Counted from the first letter of the stretch, positions 8,474 to 17,567 are shown. The stretch is 64,000 nt of DNA from Paenibacillus_Z sp042653205 (GCF_042653205.1 NZ_JBHSHY010000002.1:1-64000); one strand, 5' to 3'. Numbers and translations: made by a program. The notes: generated by a model from the letters alone, not told the origin.

Positions 8474-9847
8474 GTGCGGAAAGTCCAGCGTTGGAACTCC
8501 AGGTGGCTGCTGTCCGTCGCCGTGCTGCTCGGATTCGTGCTCGCGGGAACGGCGGCCGCAGTGCCGAAAGCCGCGGCCGCCGGCGATTCCGTCGGCTCGA
8601 CGGTTTACGTTGTCAAAGCAGACCGGTCGGTGGAAACCGGGCTGTACCAGCATTTGAAACGGGCTTATAAGGAAGCCGAGGAGGCGAAAGCGAGCCGGGT
8701 GCTGCTCGTGCTCGACACGCTCGGCGGGCGGGTCGACAGCGCGCTTGACATCGGGGAGCTGGTCCGCGAAAGCAAGGTGCCTACGGCCGCCTACGTGCAG
8801 GGCAAGGCCGTATCGGCCGGCACGTACATCGCGCTGAACGCGAAGCAGATCGTCATGCAGCCGGGCAGCACCATCGGCGCGGCGGCCGTCGTGGACGAAA
8901 CCGGAACGCTCGTCGACAATCCGAAGACGGTGTCGTTTTGGACGGAGACGATGAAGTCCGCGGCGGAATTGAACGGGCGCAACCCCGACATCGCCGCGGC
9001 CATGGTCAATCCGTCACTGACGGTCGAGCTGAAGGAGCTAGGGCGCACGAAGGAGAAGGGCGAGGTGCTGGCGCTGACCGCCCAGGAAGCGGTCAAGGCC
9101 GGCTATGCCGAGTATACGGCGGAGACGGAGCAAGCGGCGATCGACGGCTTGAAGCTGGATCAGCCGAACGTGGTCCATTATGAAGCGAGCGTGCTGGAGA
9201 AGATCGGCGATTTCCTGACGCATCCCGCCGTCATGACGATTCTGCTGATCATCGGCATCGCCGGCATCGCCGTCGAATTCCTGGTGCCCGGCTTCGGGGT
9301 GCCCGGGGTTATCGGCGCGCTGGCGTTCGTGCTTTACTTCTTCGGCCATTACGTGACGGGGTTCGCCGGCTTCGAGGACGTCGCGCTGTTCATCGCGGGT
9401 CTCTTGCTGCTCGTCTCGGAGTTCTTCCTGCCGAGCTTCGGCATCCTCGGCATTCTCGGGTCCTCCGCGCTCGTCGCGGGCGTCCTGCTTGCTTCGCCGA
9501 GTCCCAAGTCCGCGCTGCTCTCGCTCGTCGTCGCGCTCGTCGCCGCGGCCGTCATCGTTTACTTGGTCGCGAGGCGCTTCGCGCATCAGGGCGTGTGGAA
9601 CAAATTCATCCTGCGGGACCAGCTCACGACCGACAAGGGGTATTCTTCCTCAGCGAACAAAGCGGACTATCTCGGCCGCAGCGGCGTCGCGTTGACGCCA
9701 CTGCGGCCGGCCGGCACGGCGCGCTTCGGCGACGAGCGCGTCGACGTGGTAACGTCCGGCGAGTTCGTCGCGCCGCATTCGGAAGTGGTCGTCGTCAAAG
9801 TCGAGGGCACCCGCGTCGTTGTAAGGCCGAAAGGCGAGAATGAATAA
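8474..9847 (+). CDS. nfeD: NfeD family membrane serine protease
   Basis: A 457-residue protein equivalent to B. subtilis YqeZ, the partner of the flotillin-like FloA encoded next. A signal peptide (1-36) is followed by a ClpP-class protease domain with the candidate nucleophile S114 in AVSAGTY; catalytic Lys candidates are K151 and K161. Four or five membrane segments follow (about 240-370), then a C-terminal OB-fold NfeD domain (about 385-455). The GTG start follows AAAGGAGG by about 7 bases. It is 15 bases from floA and so co-transcribed, consistent with a role in membrane microdomain quality control. Confidence 0.93.
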   Translation: MRKVQRWNSRWLLSVAVLLGFVLAGTAAAVPKAAAAGDSVGSTVYVVKADRSVETGLYQHLKRAYKEAEEAKASRVLLVLDTLGGRVDSALDIGELVRESKVPTAAYVQGKAVSAGTYIALNAKQIVMQPGSTIGAAAVVDETGTLVDNPKTVSFWTETMKSAAELNGRNPDIAAAMVNPSLTVELKELGRTKEKGEVLALTAQEAVKAGYAEYTAETEQAAIDGLKLDQPNVVHYEASVLEKIGDFLTHPAVMTILLIIGIAGIAVEFLVPGFGVPGVIGALAFVLYFFGHYVTGFAGFEDVALFIAGLLLLVSEFFLPSFGILGILGSSALVAGVLLASPSPKSALLSLVVALVAAAVIVYLVARRFAHQGVWNKFILRDQLTTDKGYSSSANKADYLGRSGVALTPLRPAGTARFGDERVDVVTSGEFVAPHSEVVVVKVEGTRVVVRPKGENE

Positions 9848-9862
9848 TTTGGAGGGATTTCA

Positions 9863-10849
9863 GTGACGCTTGATCCGACCGTAACGATCATCATCATCGT
9901 CGTGCTTGCCGTAATCGCTATTTCCGTATTTTTAAGCTTCTTCCCGATCATGCTGTGGATTTCCGCGCTCGCGTCCGGCGTTCGCGTCGGCATTATTACG
10001 CTTGTCGCCATGCGGCTGCGCCGCGTCGTCCCGAGCCGCATCGTCAATCCGCTGATCAAGGCGACCAAGGCCGGGCTCGGCCTCACGATCAATCAGCTGG
10101 AAAGCCACTTCCTGGCCGGCGGCAACGTCGACCGGGTCGTCAATTCGCTGATCGCGGCGCAGCGCGCCAACATCGAGCTGGAATTCGAGCGCGCCGCCGC
10201 TATCGACCTGGCGGGACGCGACGTGCTGCAGGCCGTGCAGATGAGCGTCAACCCGCGCGTCATCGAGACGCCGATCGTCGCCGCGGTCGCGAAGAACGGC
10301 ATCGAAGTAAAGGTTAAGGCCCGCGTCACCGTGCGCGCGAACATCGACCGGCTCGTCGGCGGCGCCGGCGAAGAAACGATCATCGCCCGCGTCGGCGAAG
10401 GCATTGTCACAACGGTCGGCTCCTCCGAGTCGCACAAGGACGTCCTTGAAAATCCGGATCTCATTTCCCGCACGGTGCTTGGCAAAGGGCTCGACGCGGG
10501 CACGGCGTTCGAGATTCTGTCCATCGACATCGCGGACGTCGACGTCGGCAAAAACATCGGCGCCCATCTGCAGACGGAGCAGGCGGAAGCCGACAAACGG
10601 ATCGCTCAGGCGAAGGCGGAAGAGCGCCGCGCCATGGCCGTCGCGCAGGAGCAGGAAATGAAAGCCCGCGTCGTCGAGATGCGCGCGCTCGTCGTGGAAG
10701 CAGAGTCCCAAGTGCCGCTCGCCATGTCCGAGGCGCTCAAGTCCGGCAAAATCGGCGTGCTGGATTACATGAACTTCAAAAATATCGAAGCCGATACGAG
10801 CATGCGGAATTCGATCGGCAAAGACGGGACCGAGAAGGATGAGCGGTAA
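9863..10849 (+). CDS. floA: Flotillin-like protein FloA
   Basis: A 328-residue SPFH-domain protein that organises lipid microdomains in the cytoplasmic membrane. The N-terminal hydrophobic hairpin (about 5-45) anchors it without crossing as a signal peptide. The SPFH domain follows, and a C-terminal charged coiled coil (about 235-285) is rich in EAxxRxAxAxAEE repeats, as in FloA/YqfA. The GTG start follows GGAGGGA by 7 bases. It lies directly downstream of nfeD, the conserved pair in Firmicutes. Confidence 0.96.
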   Translation: MTLDPTVTIIIIVVLAVIAISVFLSFFPIMLWISALASGVRVGIITLVAMRLRRVVPSRIVNPLIKATKAGLGLTINQLESHFLAGGNVDRVVNSLIAAQRANIELEFERAAAIDLAGRDVLQAVQMSVNPRVIETPIVAAVAKNGIEVKVKARVTVRANIDRLVGGAGEETIIARVGEGIVTTVGSSESHKDVLENPDLISRTVLGKGLDAGTAFEILSIDIADVDVGKNIGAHLQTEQAEADKRIAQAKAEERRAMAVAQEQEMKARVVEMRALVVEAESQVPLAMSEALKSGKIGVLDYMNFKNIEADTSMRNSIGKDGTEKDER

Positions 10850-10895
10850 TGGCCGGCGGCCGCTTGCCGGTTGATCCGAACGGGGAGGTGACCGC

Positions 10896-11474
10896 ATGGA
10901 AGAGCTGCTGAAGCTGCTGTTCTCGAATATTTACGTCGTCATCATCATCGCGGGCATCGTGCTGTCGCTGCTGAACAAGGCGCGCGGCAAGCAAGGTTCC
11001 GGCAGCAACCGGATGCCGCCCTTCGGCGGAGGCTCCGCCGGACGTCCGCTGCCCCGGCCGCTTGCCGGCCGCCCGCCGCAGCGGCCGGAAGCCCGAAGCG
11101 CGCAGCAGCAGGCGATGCCGCGGCAGGAAGGCGGTGAGCCAGCGAGCGCGGCTGCACCGCCGCCGGAAACGGCCGGTCCGCTGGGCGGGTCGGTGTATAC
11201 GTCGCGGATGAATCCGTCCGGCGCAAGCGTTAGCGAGGAGTCGGTCAGCGCCGAGCTTACCGGCGGCACGCTGCTGGCGCGCGCGCTCGAAGCGGAGCGC
11301 GCCTCCGGGGCGTTCCCGAAGCCGTCCGAAAGCGCGCCGGTTCCGGCATCCGCTCGTCCGCAGACGGGCAGTGCGGCGTTCCGCGCGCCGCGCGGCCAAG
11401 ACCTCCGTCAGGCGTTCGTCATGTCCGAGGTGCTTGGACCGCCCAGATCGAAGCGGCCGCTCAAGCAGAAGTAA
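10896..11474 (+). CDS. Small membrane-anchored protein, unknown
   Basis: A 192-residue protein with one N-terminal membrane segment (about 7-24) followed by a low-complexity tail rich in Pro, Arg, Gly, Ala and Gln with no folded-domain signature. It occupies the position between floA and yqfC held by yqfB in B. subtilis, but I see no sequence relation to YqfB. The GGGGAGGTG ribosome site before ATG 10896 is strong, so it is probably translated. A terminator follows. It may be an accessory of the FloA-NfeD membrane platform; this is only positional inference. Confidence 0.65.
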   Translation: MEELLKLLFSNIYVVIIIAGIVLSLLNKARGKQGSGSNRMPPFGGGSAGRPLPRPLAGRPPQRPEARSAQQQAMPRQEGGEPASAAAPPPETAGPLGGSVYTSRMNPSGASVSEESVSAELTGGTLLARALEAERASGAFPKPSESAPVPASARPQTGSAAFRAPRGQDLRQAFVMSEVLGPPRSKRPLKQK

Positions 11475-11487
11475 GCGGCATTGCCGC

Positions 11488-11522
11488 AAGCATCCGTTCC
11501 TTTCGGAACGGGTGCTTTTTTA
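11488..11522 (+). terminator. Rho-independent terminator of nfeD-floA operon
   Basis: The 13-base arms 11488-11500 and 11505-11517 pair around a TTTC loop and are followed by T residues. This separates floA and its follower from yqfC. Confidence 0.92.
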
Positions 11523-11618
11523 ATTTGCGCGTCTGCCGCGGGAGCGGCCCCGGCGTTCTCATATTTCCAGTCCTTCCCGCATAGTTTGGTACAGTACGGG
11601 AAGGGGGCCTCTGCCAGG

Positions 11619-11897
11619 ATGCGCCGCATCAATCGCAAACTTCGAAAAATGGCTGCCGATTTGCTGGACCTGCCGCAGGACGTCGTTTTGGATTTGCCCC
11701 GTCTCACGATGATCGGCGACCGGCAGCTGTATATTGAGAACCATCGCGGCGTCCTGCATTTCTCCAGCGACAAGCTGCGACTGGCCCTGAGCAAAGGCGA
11801 ACTCGAAGTGACCGGGAGCGACCTGGTCATTCGCACCATTTGGACGGAAGAAGTATTCGTGGAAGGCATCATAAAAAATATCGAGGTCCGAGAATAA
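11619..11897 (+). CDS. yqfC: Sporulation protein YqfC
   Basis: A 92-residue member of the YqfC family, small proteins made during sporulation and encoded just before yqfD. The sequence shows the family pattern: a basic N-terminus, DLPQDVVLDLPRLT near residues 17-30, then alternating strands ending in GIIKNIEVRE. An upstream in-frame ATG at 11481 lies within the preceding terminator, so the ATG at 11619, preceded by AAGGGGG, is chosen. The yqfD gene begins 12 bases downstream. Confidence 0.92.
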   Translation: MRRINRKLRKMAADLLDLPQDVVLDLPRLTMIGDRQLYIENHRGVLHFSSDKLRLALSKGELEVTGSDLVIRTIWTEEVFVEGIIKNIEVRE

Positions 11898-11909
11898 GGG
11901 GGCATACGG

Positions 11910-13103
11910 ATGGATGCGACATGGATGCAATGGCTGCGGGGCTTCGTCGCGGTCACCATACGCGGCCGGGAGCTGGAGCGGCTCGTGAACGAAGCGCTCG
12001 CGGATGGGCTGCGGCTGTGGTCCATTCGCCGCACGAAGGAAGGCGAGCTGGGCTGCTTCGTCGTCCTGGGCGATTATTTCCGGCTGCGGCCGCTGCTGAA
12101 GCGGACAGGCTGCCGGGTGCATGTCCAAGAGCGGCTCGGCATGCCGTTCTGGCTGCAGCGGATGCGGAAGCGCGTTTTTTTTGCGGCGGGGCTCGTCCTG
12201 TTCTTTGTCGGGATGTACTTGCTCTCCTCGCTCGTCTGGTCGATCGACGTGCAGGGCAACGACAAGCTGTCGGACGAGCAAATCCTGCAAGCGGCCAAGG
12301 CGGAGGGGTTGTATCCATTCCAATGGTCGTTCCGGCTGGAGGACTCGTCCGTCCTATCGCGCCATCTGGCGCAGAAGCTGCCGGGAGCGGCCTGGATCGG
12401 CGTGGAGAAGAGAGGCACGCACGTGACGATCCGGATCGTGGAATCGGCCACGCCGGAACCCAAGCCCCTGCTCAATCCCCGCCATCTCGTCGCCTCCACG
12501 GACGCGGTCGTCACGAAAGTGATGGCGGAGACCGGAAACCCGATGGTCCGGCCGAATATGAAGGTCAAGCAGGGCGATATTCTGATCTCGGGCCTGCTCG
12601 GCGACGCGGCGAACGGCAAGGCGGTCGTGGCCAAGGGCGAGGTGAAGGGGCTCGTCTGGCACGAATACGACATCGTATCGCCGCTGACGCGGACGACGAA
12701 AGTATACACGGGCAACAAGAAAGTGATCTGGTACGGCGTCGCGGGCGGCCGGGGCCTTCAGGTCAGCGGCTTCGGCAAAATCCCGTACGCCATGTACGAG
12801 CGCGTGACGGAGGAGGACCGGGCGGCGTGGCGGACGCTGAAGCTGCCGTTCGGGCGAATGAAGGAGACGATTCTGGAGGTCAAGATGCAGCAGCAGACGG
12901 TGAGCGCCGAGCAGGCCAGAGCGGAGGGCATCGAGCAGGCGAAGGCCGATTTGCTGGCCAAAGTCGGGCCTGGCGCGCAGATTCTCGCGGAAAACATTTT
13001 GCATGAAAAGACGGACAATGGTAAAGTTTATTTGAAAGTGTTTTTCGAAGTGGACCAGTCGATCGTGAAAGAGAGACCTTTAGTTCAAATGCAAGGGGAC
13101 TGA
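11910..13103 (+). CDS. yqfD: Sporulation protein YqfD
   Basis: A 397-residue membrane protein matching YqfD in length and position; the B. subtilis homologue is needed for efficient sporulation, in the mother cell. A cytoplasmic N-terminal region of about 85 residues precedes a single transmembrane segment (about 90-112), followed by a large extracytoplasmic region with repeated beta-rich segments. The start is an ATG after AAGGGGG. It is tightly packed between yqfC and phoH (6 bases), so it is part of one operon. Confidence 0.93.
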   Translation: MDATWMQWLRGFVAVTIRGRELERLVNEALADGLRLWSIRRTKEGELGCFVVLGDYFRLRPLLKRTGCRVHVQERLGMPFWLQRMRKRVFFAAGLVLFFVGMYLLSSLVWSIDVQGNDKLSDEQILQAAKAEGLYPFQWSFRLEDSSVLSRHLAQKLPGAAWIGVEKRGTHVTIRIVESATPEPKPLLNPRHLVASTDAVVTKVMAETGNPMVRPNMKVKQGDILISGLLGDAANGKAVVAKGEVKGLVWHEYDIVSPLTRTTKVYTGNKKVIWYGVAGGRGLQVSGFGKIPYAMYERVTEEDRAAWRTLKLPFGRMKETILEVKMQQQTVSAEQARAEGIEQAKADLLAKVGPGAQILAENILHEKTDNGKVYLKVFFEVDQSIVKERPLVQMQGD

Positions 13104-13109
13104 GAATGT

Positions 13110-14084
13110 TTGCCGAATGAATTCAAGGTAGTCAAAATTCCGCTCGCGAACGCGGCGGAAGGGCTGGCGCTGTTCGGCCCGCAGGATAAATATTTGCGGC
13201 TCGTGCAGCAGCAGTCGTCCTCCGACATCATGTCGCGCGAGGCGGAGATCGCGATCTCCGGCCCGGCCGACGAGGTCGAATCGCTTGAGCAATTGTACAC
13301 GGTGCTCCAGCAGCTCGTCCGAGGCGGGTACTCGCCGTCGGAGCGGGATATCGCGTACGCACTCGACTTGTCCCGCACGCTGCAGGCCGACCAGCTGCTC
13401 GACCTGTTTAAGGCGGAAATCACGACGACGTTCCGCGGCAAGCCGATTCGCGTCAAGACGATCGGCCAGCGGACTTACGTCAAAACGATCAAAAAAATGG
13501 ATATTGTCTTCGGCATCGGACCAGCCGGGACGGGCAAAACGTACCTGGCCGTCGTGCTGGCCGTCGCGGCGCTCAAGGAAGGCTCGGTCAAACGGATCGT
13601 CCTGACCCGCCCCGCCGTGGAAGCGGGCGAGAATCTCGGCTTCCTGCCGGGCGATCTGCAGGAGAAGGTCGATCCGTATCTGCGGCCGCTCTACGACGCG
13701 CTGCACGACGTGCTGGGTCCCGATCAGACGACGAAAGCGTTCGAGCGCGGCCTGATCGAAGTCGCGCCGCTCGCGTACATGCGCGGACGAACGCTCGAGG
13801 ACTCATTTATCATCCTGGATGAGGCGCAGAACACGACGCCGGAGCAGATGAAGATGTTCCTGACGCGGCTCGGCTTCGGCTCCAAGATGGTCGTCACCGG
13901 CGACGTCACCCAGATCGACCTGCCGCGGGGCAAGCGCTCCGGCCTCATCGAGGCGCAGCGGATCCTGCGGGACATCCCGGAAATCGGCTTCATCGTCTTC
14001 GGCGAACAGGACGTGGTCCGGCACTCGCTGGTGCAAAAAATCATTACCGCTTACAATTTGGACGCGGAGAATCGGGACGAATAA
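13110..14084 (+). CDS. phoH: PhoH family ATPase (YqfE type)
   Basis: A 324-residue protein with an N-terminal KH-like region and a PhoH ATPase domain. The P-loop GPAGTGKT is at 137-144 and the Walker B FIILDEAQNTT at about 230. PhoH proteins are related to the ATPase core of superfamily I RNA helicases and are usually linked with ribosome maturation through YbeY, encoded downstream here. The start is TTG, because the nearby ATG at 13106 runs into a stop after four codons; AAGGGGA lies about 10 bases upstream. A PIN-fused paralog is at 45243. Confidence 0.93.
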   Translation: MPNEFKVVKIPLANAAEGLALFGPQDKYLRLVQQQSSSDIMSREAEIAISGPADEVESLEQLYTVLQQLVRGGYSPSERDIAYALDLSRTLQADQLLDLFKAEITTTFRGKPIRVKTIGQRTYVKTIKKMDIVFGIGPAGTGKTYLAVVLAVAALKEGSVKRIVLTRPAVEAGENLGFLPGDLQEKVDPYLRPLYDALHDVLGPDQTTKAFERGLIEVAPLAYMRGRTLEDSFIILDEAQNTTPEQMKMFLTRLGFGSKMVVTGDVTQIDLPRGKRSGLIEAQRILRDIPEIGFIVFGEQDVVRHSLVQKIITAYNLDAENRDE

Positions 14085-14095
14085 GCATACGGCTT

Positions 14096-14136
14096 GAACG
14101 GCAAAGCGTTCGCACGCGCTTTGCTCGTTCTTTTTT
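14096..14136 (+). terminator. Rho-independent terminator after phoH
   Basis: GAACG-GCAAAGCG and CGCTTTGC-TCGTTC form a long stem (14096-14130) followed by six T. It divides yqfC-yqfD-phoH from pgpH, which therefore needs its own promoter. Confidence 0.88.
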
Positions 14137-14207
14137 CCGGCGGGCTCGCCCGCTCGGCCCCCGCGCGCGAAGCGGAGGCCGGGAAAGATGAAATTCGTTT
14201 AATGGGC

Positions 14208-14235
14208 TTGTGTTCGGACAGCCGGAAGGTATAAA
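14208..14235 (+). promoter_or_regulatory. Candidate promoter for pgpH
   Basis: TTGTGT, a 16-base spacer and TATAAA lie after the phoH terminator. If used, it makes a leader of about 210 bases before pgpH. Confidence 0.5.
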
Positions 14236-14239
14236 ATCT

Positions 14240-14453
14240 CTTCAAGCCGCCGGACGGCAAGCCTTATCGGGTTTGAAGGGCCGGCAAGGCCTGCGTTTTC
14301 CCGTGTTAAGCGGGAGGCCGGGCTCCGAGACGCGCTTGGAATTCGCATCATACTGCACGCAGGGTTGAGATAGGGTCCAAGGGACGCAGTCCCTGGAGGT
14401 CCCGCGAGGTTCGGGGGATTTTGAGGGATGCACGCTCTAGGAGGATAGCAACG
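14240..14453 (+). promoter_or_regulatory. Structured leader of pgpH, unclassified
   Basis: Several stems can be drawn. CTTCAAGCC pairs with GGGTTTGAAG near 14241-14280. A CCCG/CGGG hairpin lies near 14299-14314. A compact stem at 14373-14403 has GGGAC-GCA-GTCCC at its tip. A 7-base direct repeat TGCACGC flanks the last part (14354-14360 and 14429-14435). I recognise no known riboswitch class; in particular the ydaO c-di-AMP consensus is not evident. Confidence 0.4.
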
Positions 14454-16700
14454 ATGGATAATCAGCAGACCGTTCAAGAGGAAGCGAAGTCGTTCGATTG
14501 GAGCAAATGGAAGAACAGCGGTGCCGTTCGCTGGGTGCTGCTGCTGCTCTTCGTGCTGCTTTTTTATTTCAGTCTGGCGCCGCATCTGCTTCCGAAGACA
14601 TATCACATCGAGCTGAACAAGGCGAGCGACCGCGATATCGAAGCACCGATGGAAATCAAGGACGAGAAAGCGACGCTGCAGGCGCAGGAGCTGGCGGCCG
14701 AACAGGTGGAACCGATCTATTCCATCGTCGCGCTCCGCAACGAAACGCTGTTGGAGCAAGTGTTCGCCCGGATGGAACAGCTGAATCAGGACGATCAAGT
14801 CTCGCTCGAGAACAAAGTGGCGATCTACCGCAGCGAGATTCCGCAGATGTACATCGACTACGTCGACCAGTTCGTCCGGACGAACAAAGGGAACGGCACC
14901 TATAACGACTCGCTGCTGGAAGAAATGGCGAACGTCGTCAAGGAGCAGGCGTACCGCATCCCGGAAGAGACGTTTTACAAAATGCCGCAGCTGACGCCGA
15001 CGCAGCTGAACGAGATGCAGGTCGTGGCGGTCTCGATCGTCCATAAACTGATGGGCGATTCGCTGCGGGAGGCGGAGACGGCCCGCACGAAGGTCGCGGA
15101 GCTCGTCAACGCCAGCTCGCTCAGCGAGCGCAAGTCAAGGGAGATCGTGCAGGAGCTGGCGCGCTACGCGATCATGCCGAACAAATTCCTCGACAAGCAG
15201 GCGACGAACGACGCCCGCGTGGCGGCCAAGGAGAACACGCCGCCGGTCGTCATCAAGCAGGGCGACGTCCTCGTTCATAAAGGCGACGTAATCAACAAGG
15301 AGATGTACGACCGGCTCGCCTCGTTCGGCTTGCTGCAGACGAAGAAAAACTATTGGCCGCAGCTCGGCCTGCTGCTGTTCTCGGCGCTGTTTCTGATCGT
15401 CATCTACGGTTATCTGGAGAAGGCGTCGAATTTGAGCGGCGGCACGCGGACGGGATACACGAACGCGCAGCTGTGCATGCTGCTGCTGATCTATCTGCTA
15501 AACATTCTGGCAATGCATATCGTGGAGCTGACCCAGACGGCGGCGATGCCGTATGTTGGGTATTTGGCACCGACGGCGATGGGCGCGATGCTGATCGTGC
15601 TGCTGCTCGACGTGCAGCTGGCGGTCGTGAGCTCGTTCGTGTTCGCAATCATGGGCAGCATCATTTTCAATAACGACTCCGGCCGGATTTTCGATTTCGA
15701 TTACGGCTTTACGACGGCGGTCGTCTCGTTCGCGGCGATCTTCGCCATCCACCGGGCGAGCCAGCGGTCGACGATTCTCAAGGCCGGCATCATGGCCAGC
15801 CTGTTCGGGTCGGCTTCGGCGCTCGCGATCATTCTGCTCGGCGAGCTGCCGGCCAAGACCGATCTTATCATGACCGTGGCCTTTGCGTTCGCGAGCGGGC
15901 TGCTGACGGCGATTCTCGTGGTTGGCCTCATGCCGTTCTTTGAGGTGACGTTCGGCATTCTGTCGGCGCTGAAGCTGGTCGAGCTGTCAAACCCGAACCA
16001 CCCGCTGCTGCGCAAGCTGCTGACCGAAACGCCGGGCACGTATCATCACAGCGTCATGGTGGGCAATCTGTCCGAAGCGGCGGCGGAAGCGATCGGCGCG
16101 AACGGCCTCTTGTGCCGCGTCGGCTCGTTTTATCACGATATCGGGAAAACGAAGCGGCCCAGTTATTTTATCGAGAATCAGACAAACTATGAGAATCCGC
16201 ACGATTCCATCGATCCGAAGCTTAGCAAATCCATTATCATCGCGCATGCGCGCGACGGGGTGGAGATGCTGAAGAACCACAAGCTGCCGAAGCCGATCCG
16301 CGACATCGCGGAGCAGCATCACGGCACGACGTTCTTGAAGTTTTTCTACCATAAGGCGCTCAAATTGGCGGAAGAGGCTGGCGTCGAGCCCGATTTCACC
16401 GAGGAGGATTTCCGCTACCCTGGTCCGAAAGCGCAGTCGAAGGAAGCCGCCATCGTGGGCATCGCCGACAGCGTCGAGGCGGCGGTACGCAGCATGCGCA
16501 GCCCGACCATGGAGCAGGTGGAATCGATGATTCACAAGATTATCAAAGGGCGTCTCGACGACGATCAATTCAACGAATGCGACCTGACGCTGAAAGAACT
16601 TGAGAAAATCGCGCAGACGTTGAAAGAAACCATCGTGGGCATTTTTCATTCGCGCATCGAATATCCGGAAGACGCGAAACCAAAGGAGCGGCTGGCATGA
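14454..16700 (+). CDS. pgpH: Membrane HD-domain phosphohydrolase PgpH (c-di-AMP phosphodiesterase)
   Basis: A 748-residue 7TMR-HD protein, equivalent to B. subtilis YqfF/PgpH, which hydrolyses c-di-AMP to pApA at the membrane. One transmembrane helix (about 25-45) is followed by an extracytoplasmic helical domain (about 50-290), a block of about seven membrane helices (300-510), and a C-terminal cytoplasmic HD domain with the metal-binding H561-D562 in FYHDIGK and a downstream EQHHGT. The ATG at 14454 follows TAGGAGGA; an upstream in-frame start at 14421 lacks such a site. The stop overlaps ybeY by four bases. Confidence 0.95.
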   Translation: MDNQQTVQEEAKSFDWSKWKNSGAVRWVLLLLFVLLFYFSLAPHLLPKTYHIELNKASDRDIEAPMEIKDEKATLQAQELAAEQVEPIYSIVALRNETLLEQVFARMEQLNQDDQVSLENKVAIYRSEIPQMYIDYVDQFVRTNKGNGTYNDSLLEEMANVVKEQAYRIPEETFYKMPQLTPTQLNEMQVVAVSIVHKLMGDSLREAETARTKVAELVNASSLSERKSREIVQELARYAIMPNKFLDKQATNDARVAAKENTPPVVIKQGDVLVHKGDVINKEMYDRLASFGLLQTKKNYWPQLGLLLFSALFLIVIYGYLEKASNLSGGTRTGYTNAQLCMLLLIYLLNILAMHIVELTQTAAMPYVGYLAPTAMGAMLIVLLLDVQLAVVSSFVFAIMGSIIFNNDSGRIFDFDYGFTTAVVSFAAIFAIHRASQRSTILKAGIMASLFGSASALAIILLGELPAKTDLIMTVAFAFASGLLTAILVVGLMPFFEVTFGILSALKLVELSNPNHPLLRKLLTETPGTYHHSVMVGNLSEAAAEAIGANGLLCRVGSFYHDIGKTKRPSYFIENQTNYENPHDSIDPKLSKSIIIAHARDGVEMLKNHKLPKPIRDIAEQHHGTTFLKFFYHKALKLAEEAGVEPDFTEEDFRYPGPKAQSKEAAIVGIADSVEAAVRSMRSPTMEQVESMIHKIIKGRLDDDQFNECDLTLKELEKIAQTLKETIVGIFHSRIEYPEDAKPKERLA

Positions 16701-17194
16701 ATTTGCAGTTGGACTGGAGCAACGATCAAGACAAGGTGGTCATCTCCGAAGCGTTCGTCGGCGTGCTAGAGCGGCTGCTGCAGCTCGCGGGAGAAGCGGA
16801 AGGCATAACGGAAGGGGAAGTGGCCCTTTCGTTCGTCGACGACGAGCAAATCCACCAATTGAACAAGGAATACCGCAACATCGACCGTCCGACGGACGTT
16901 CTGTCCTTCGCGATGCAGGAAGAAACGGACGAAGAATTGGACATTATTTACGAAGTGGACGACGAGAGCGATCCGATTCCGTACGACGGCATGCTCGGCG
17001 ACATCATCATTTCCGCGGAACGCGCCAAGCTGCAGAGCGAAGAGTACGACCATTCGCTGGAGCGGGAGCTGGGTTTTCTGTTCGTGCACGGATTTCTGCA
17101 TCTGATCGGCTACGACCATCAGGACGAGGAGAGCGAAGCCGTCATGACCGGAAAGCAGGAAGCGGTGCTGCAGCAGGCAGGCCTGACCCGCTAA
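16697..17194 (+). CDS. ybeY: rRNA maturation endoribonuclease YbeY
   Basis: A 165-residue metalloprotein of the YbeY family, required for 16S rRNA 3'-end maturation and ribosome quality control. The zinc-binding signature is complete: H131, H135 and H141 in HGFLHLIGYDH. The upstream family motif NKEYR..DRPTDVLSF lies at 56-71. The ATG overlaps the pgpH stop (ATGA), indicating translational coupling. Confidence 0.97.
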   Translation: MNLQLDWSNDQDKVVISEAFVGVLERLLQLAGEAEGITEGEVALSFVDDEQIHQLNKEYRNIDRPTDVLSFAMQEETDEELDIIYEVDDESDPIPYDGMLGDIIISAERAKLQSEEYDHSLERELGFLFVHGFLHLIGYDHQDEESEAVMTGKQEAVLQQAGLTR

Positions 17195-17195
17195 G

Positions 17196-17546
17196 ATGCG
17201 GCGGTTCCTCCGCAGCGTCGCCTACGCGTGGGCCGGTGTCCGCGCTGCCGTCCGGACGGAAGCGAACATGCGCCTCCATCTCGCCGCGGTCGCCTTGGTC
17301 AATGCCGCCGGCTGGCTGGCGGGGCTATCGCGGCCGGAATGGCTGGCGATCGTCATCGCGCAGGGCGCGGTGCTGGCGGCGGAGCTGCTGAACACGGCCG
17401 TCGAGCGCGTCGTCGACCTGGTCAGCCCGGATCCGCATCCGCTCGCGAAGGCCGCCAAGGACGCGGCCGCGGGCGCGGTGCTCGTGACCGCGGTCATGGC
17501 GCTCATCGTCGGCCTGATTGTGTTCGGCCCGCATATCGTGCCTTAA
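17196..17546 (+). CDS. dgkA: Diacylglycerol/undecaprenol kinase, DgkA family
   Basis: A 116-residue membrane kinase with three hydrophobic segments. It has the family motif ELLNTAVERVVDL at about 63-75 and the downstream KDAAAGAVL. In Gram-positive bacteria this family phosphorylates undecaprenol, recycling the lipid carrier of wall synthesis. It starts one base after the ybeY stop in the same operon, as in B. subtilis. Confidence 0.94.
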   Translation: MRRFLRSVAYAWAGVRAAVRTEANMRLHLAAVALVNAAGWLAGLSRPEWLAIVIAQGAVLAAELLNTAVERVVDLVSPDPHPLAKAAKDAAAGAVLVTAVMALIVGLIVFGPHIVP

Positions 17547-17567
17547 CAAGAGAAAGGAAGGACCGCC

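Noticed and set aside
14240..14453. ydaO-type c-di-AMP riboswitch before pgpH
   Set aside because: The leader is structured but lacks the recognisable conserved segments of that class.
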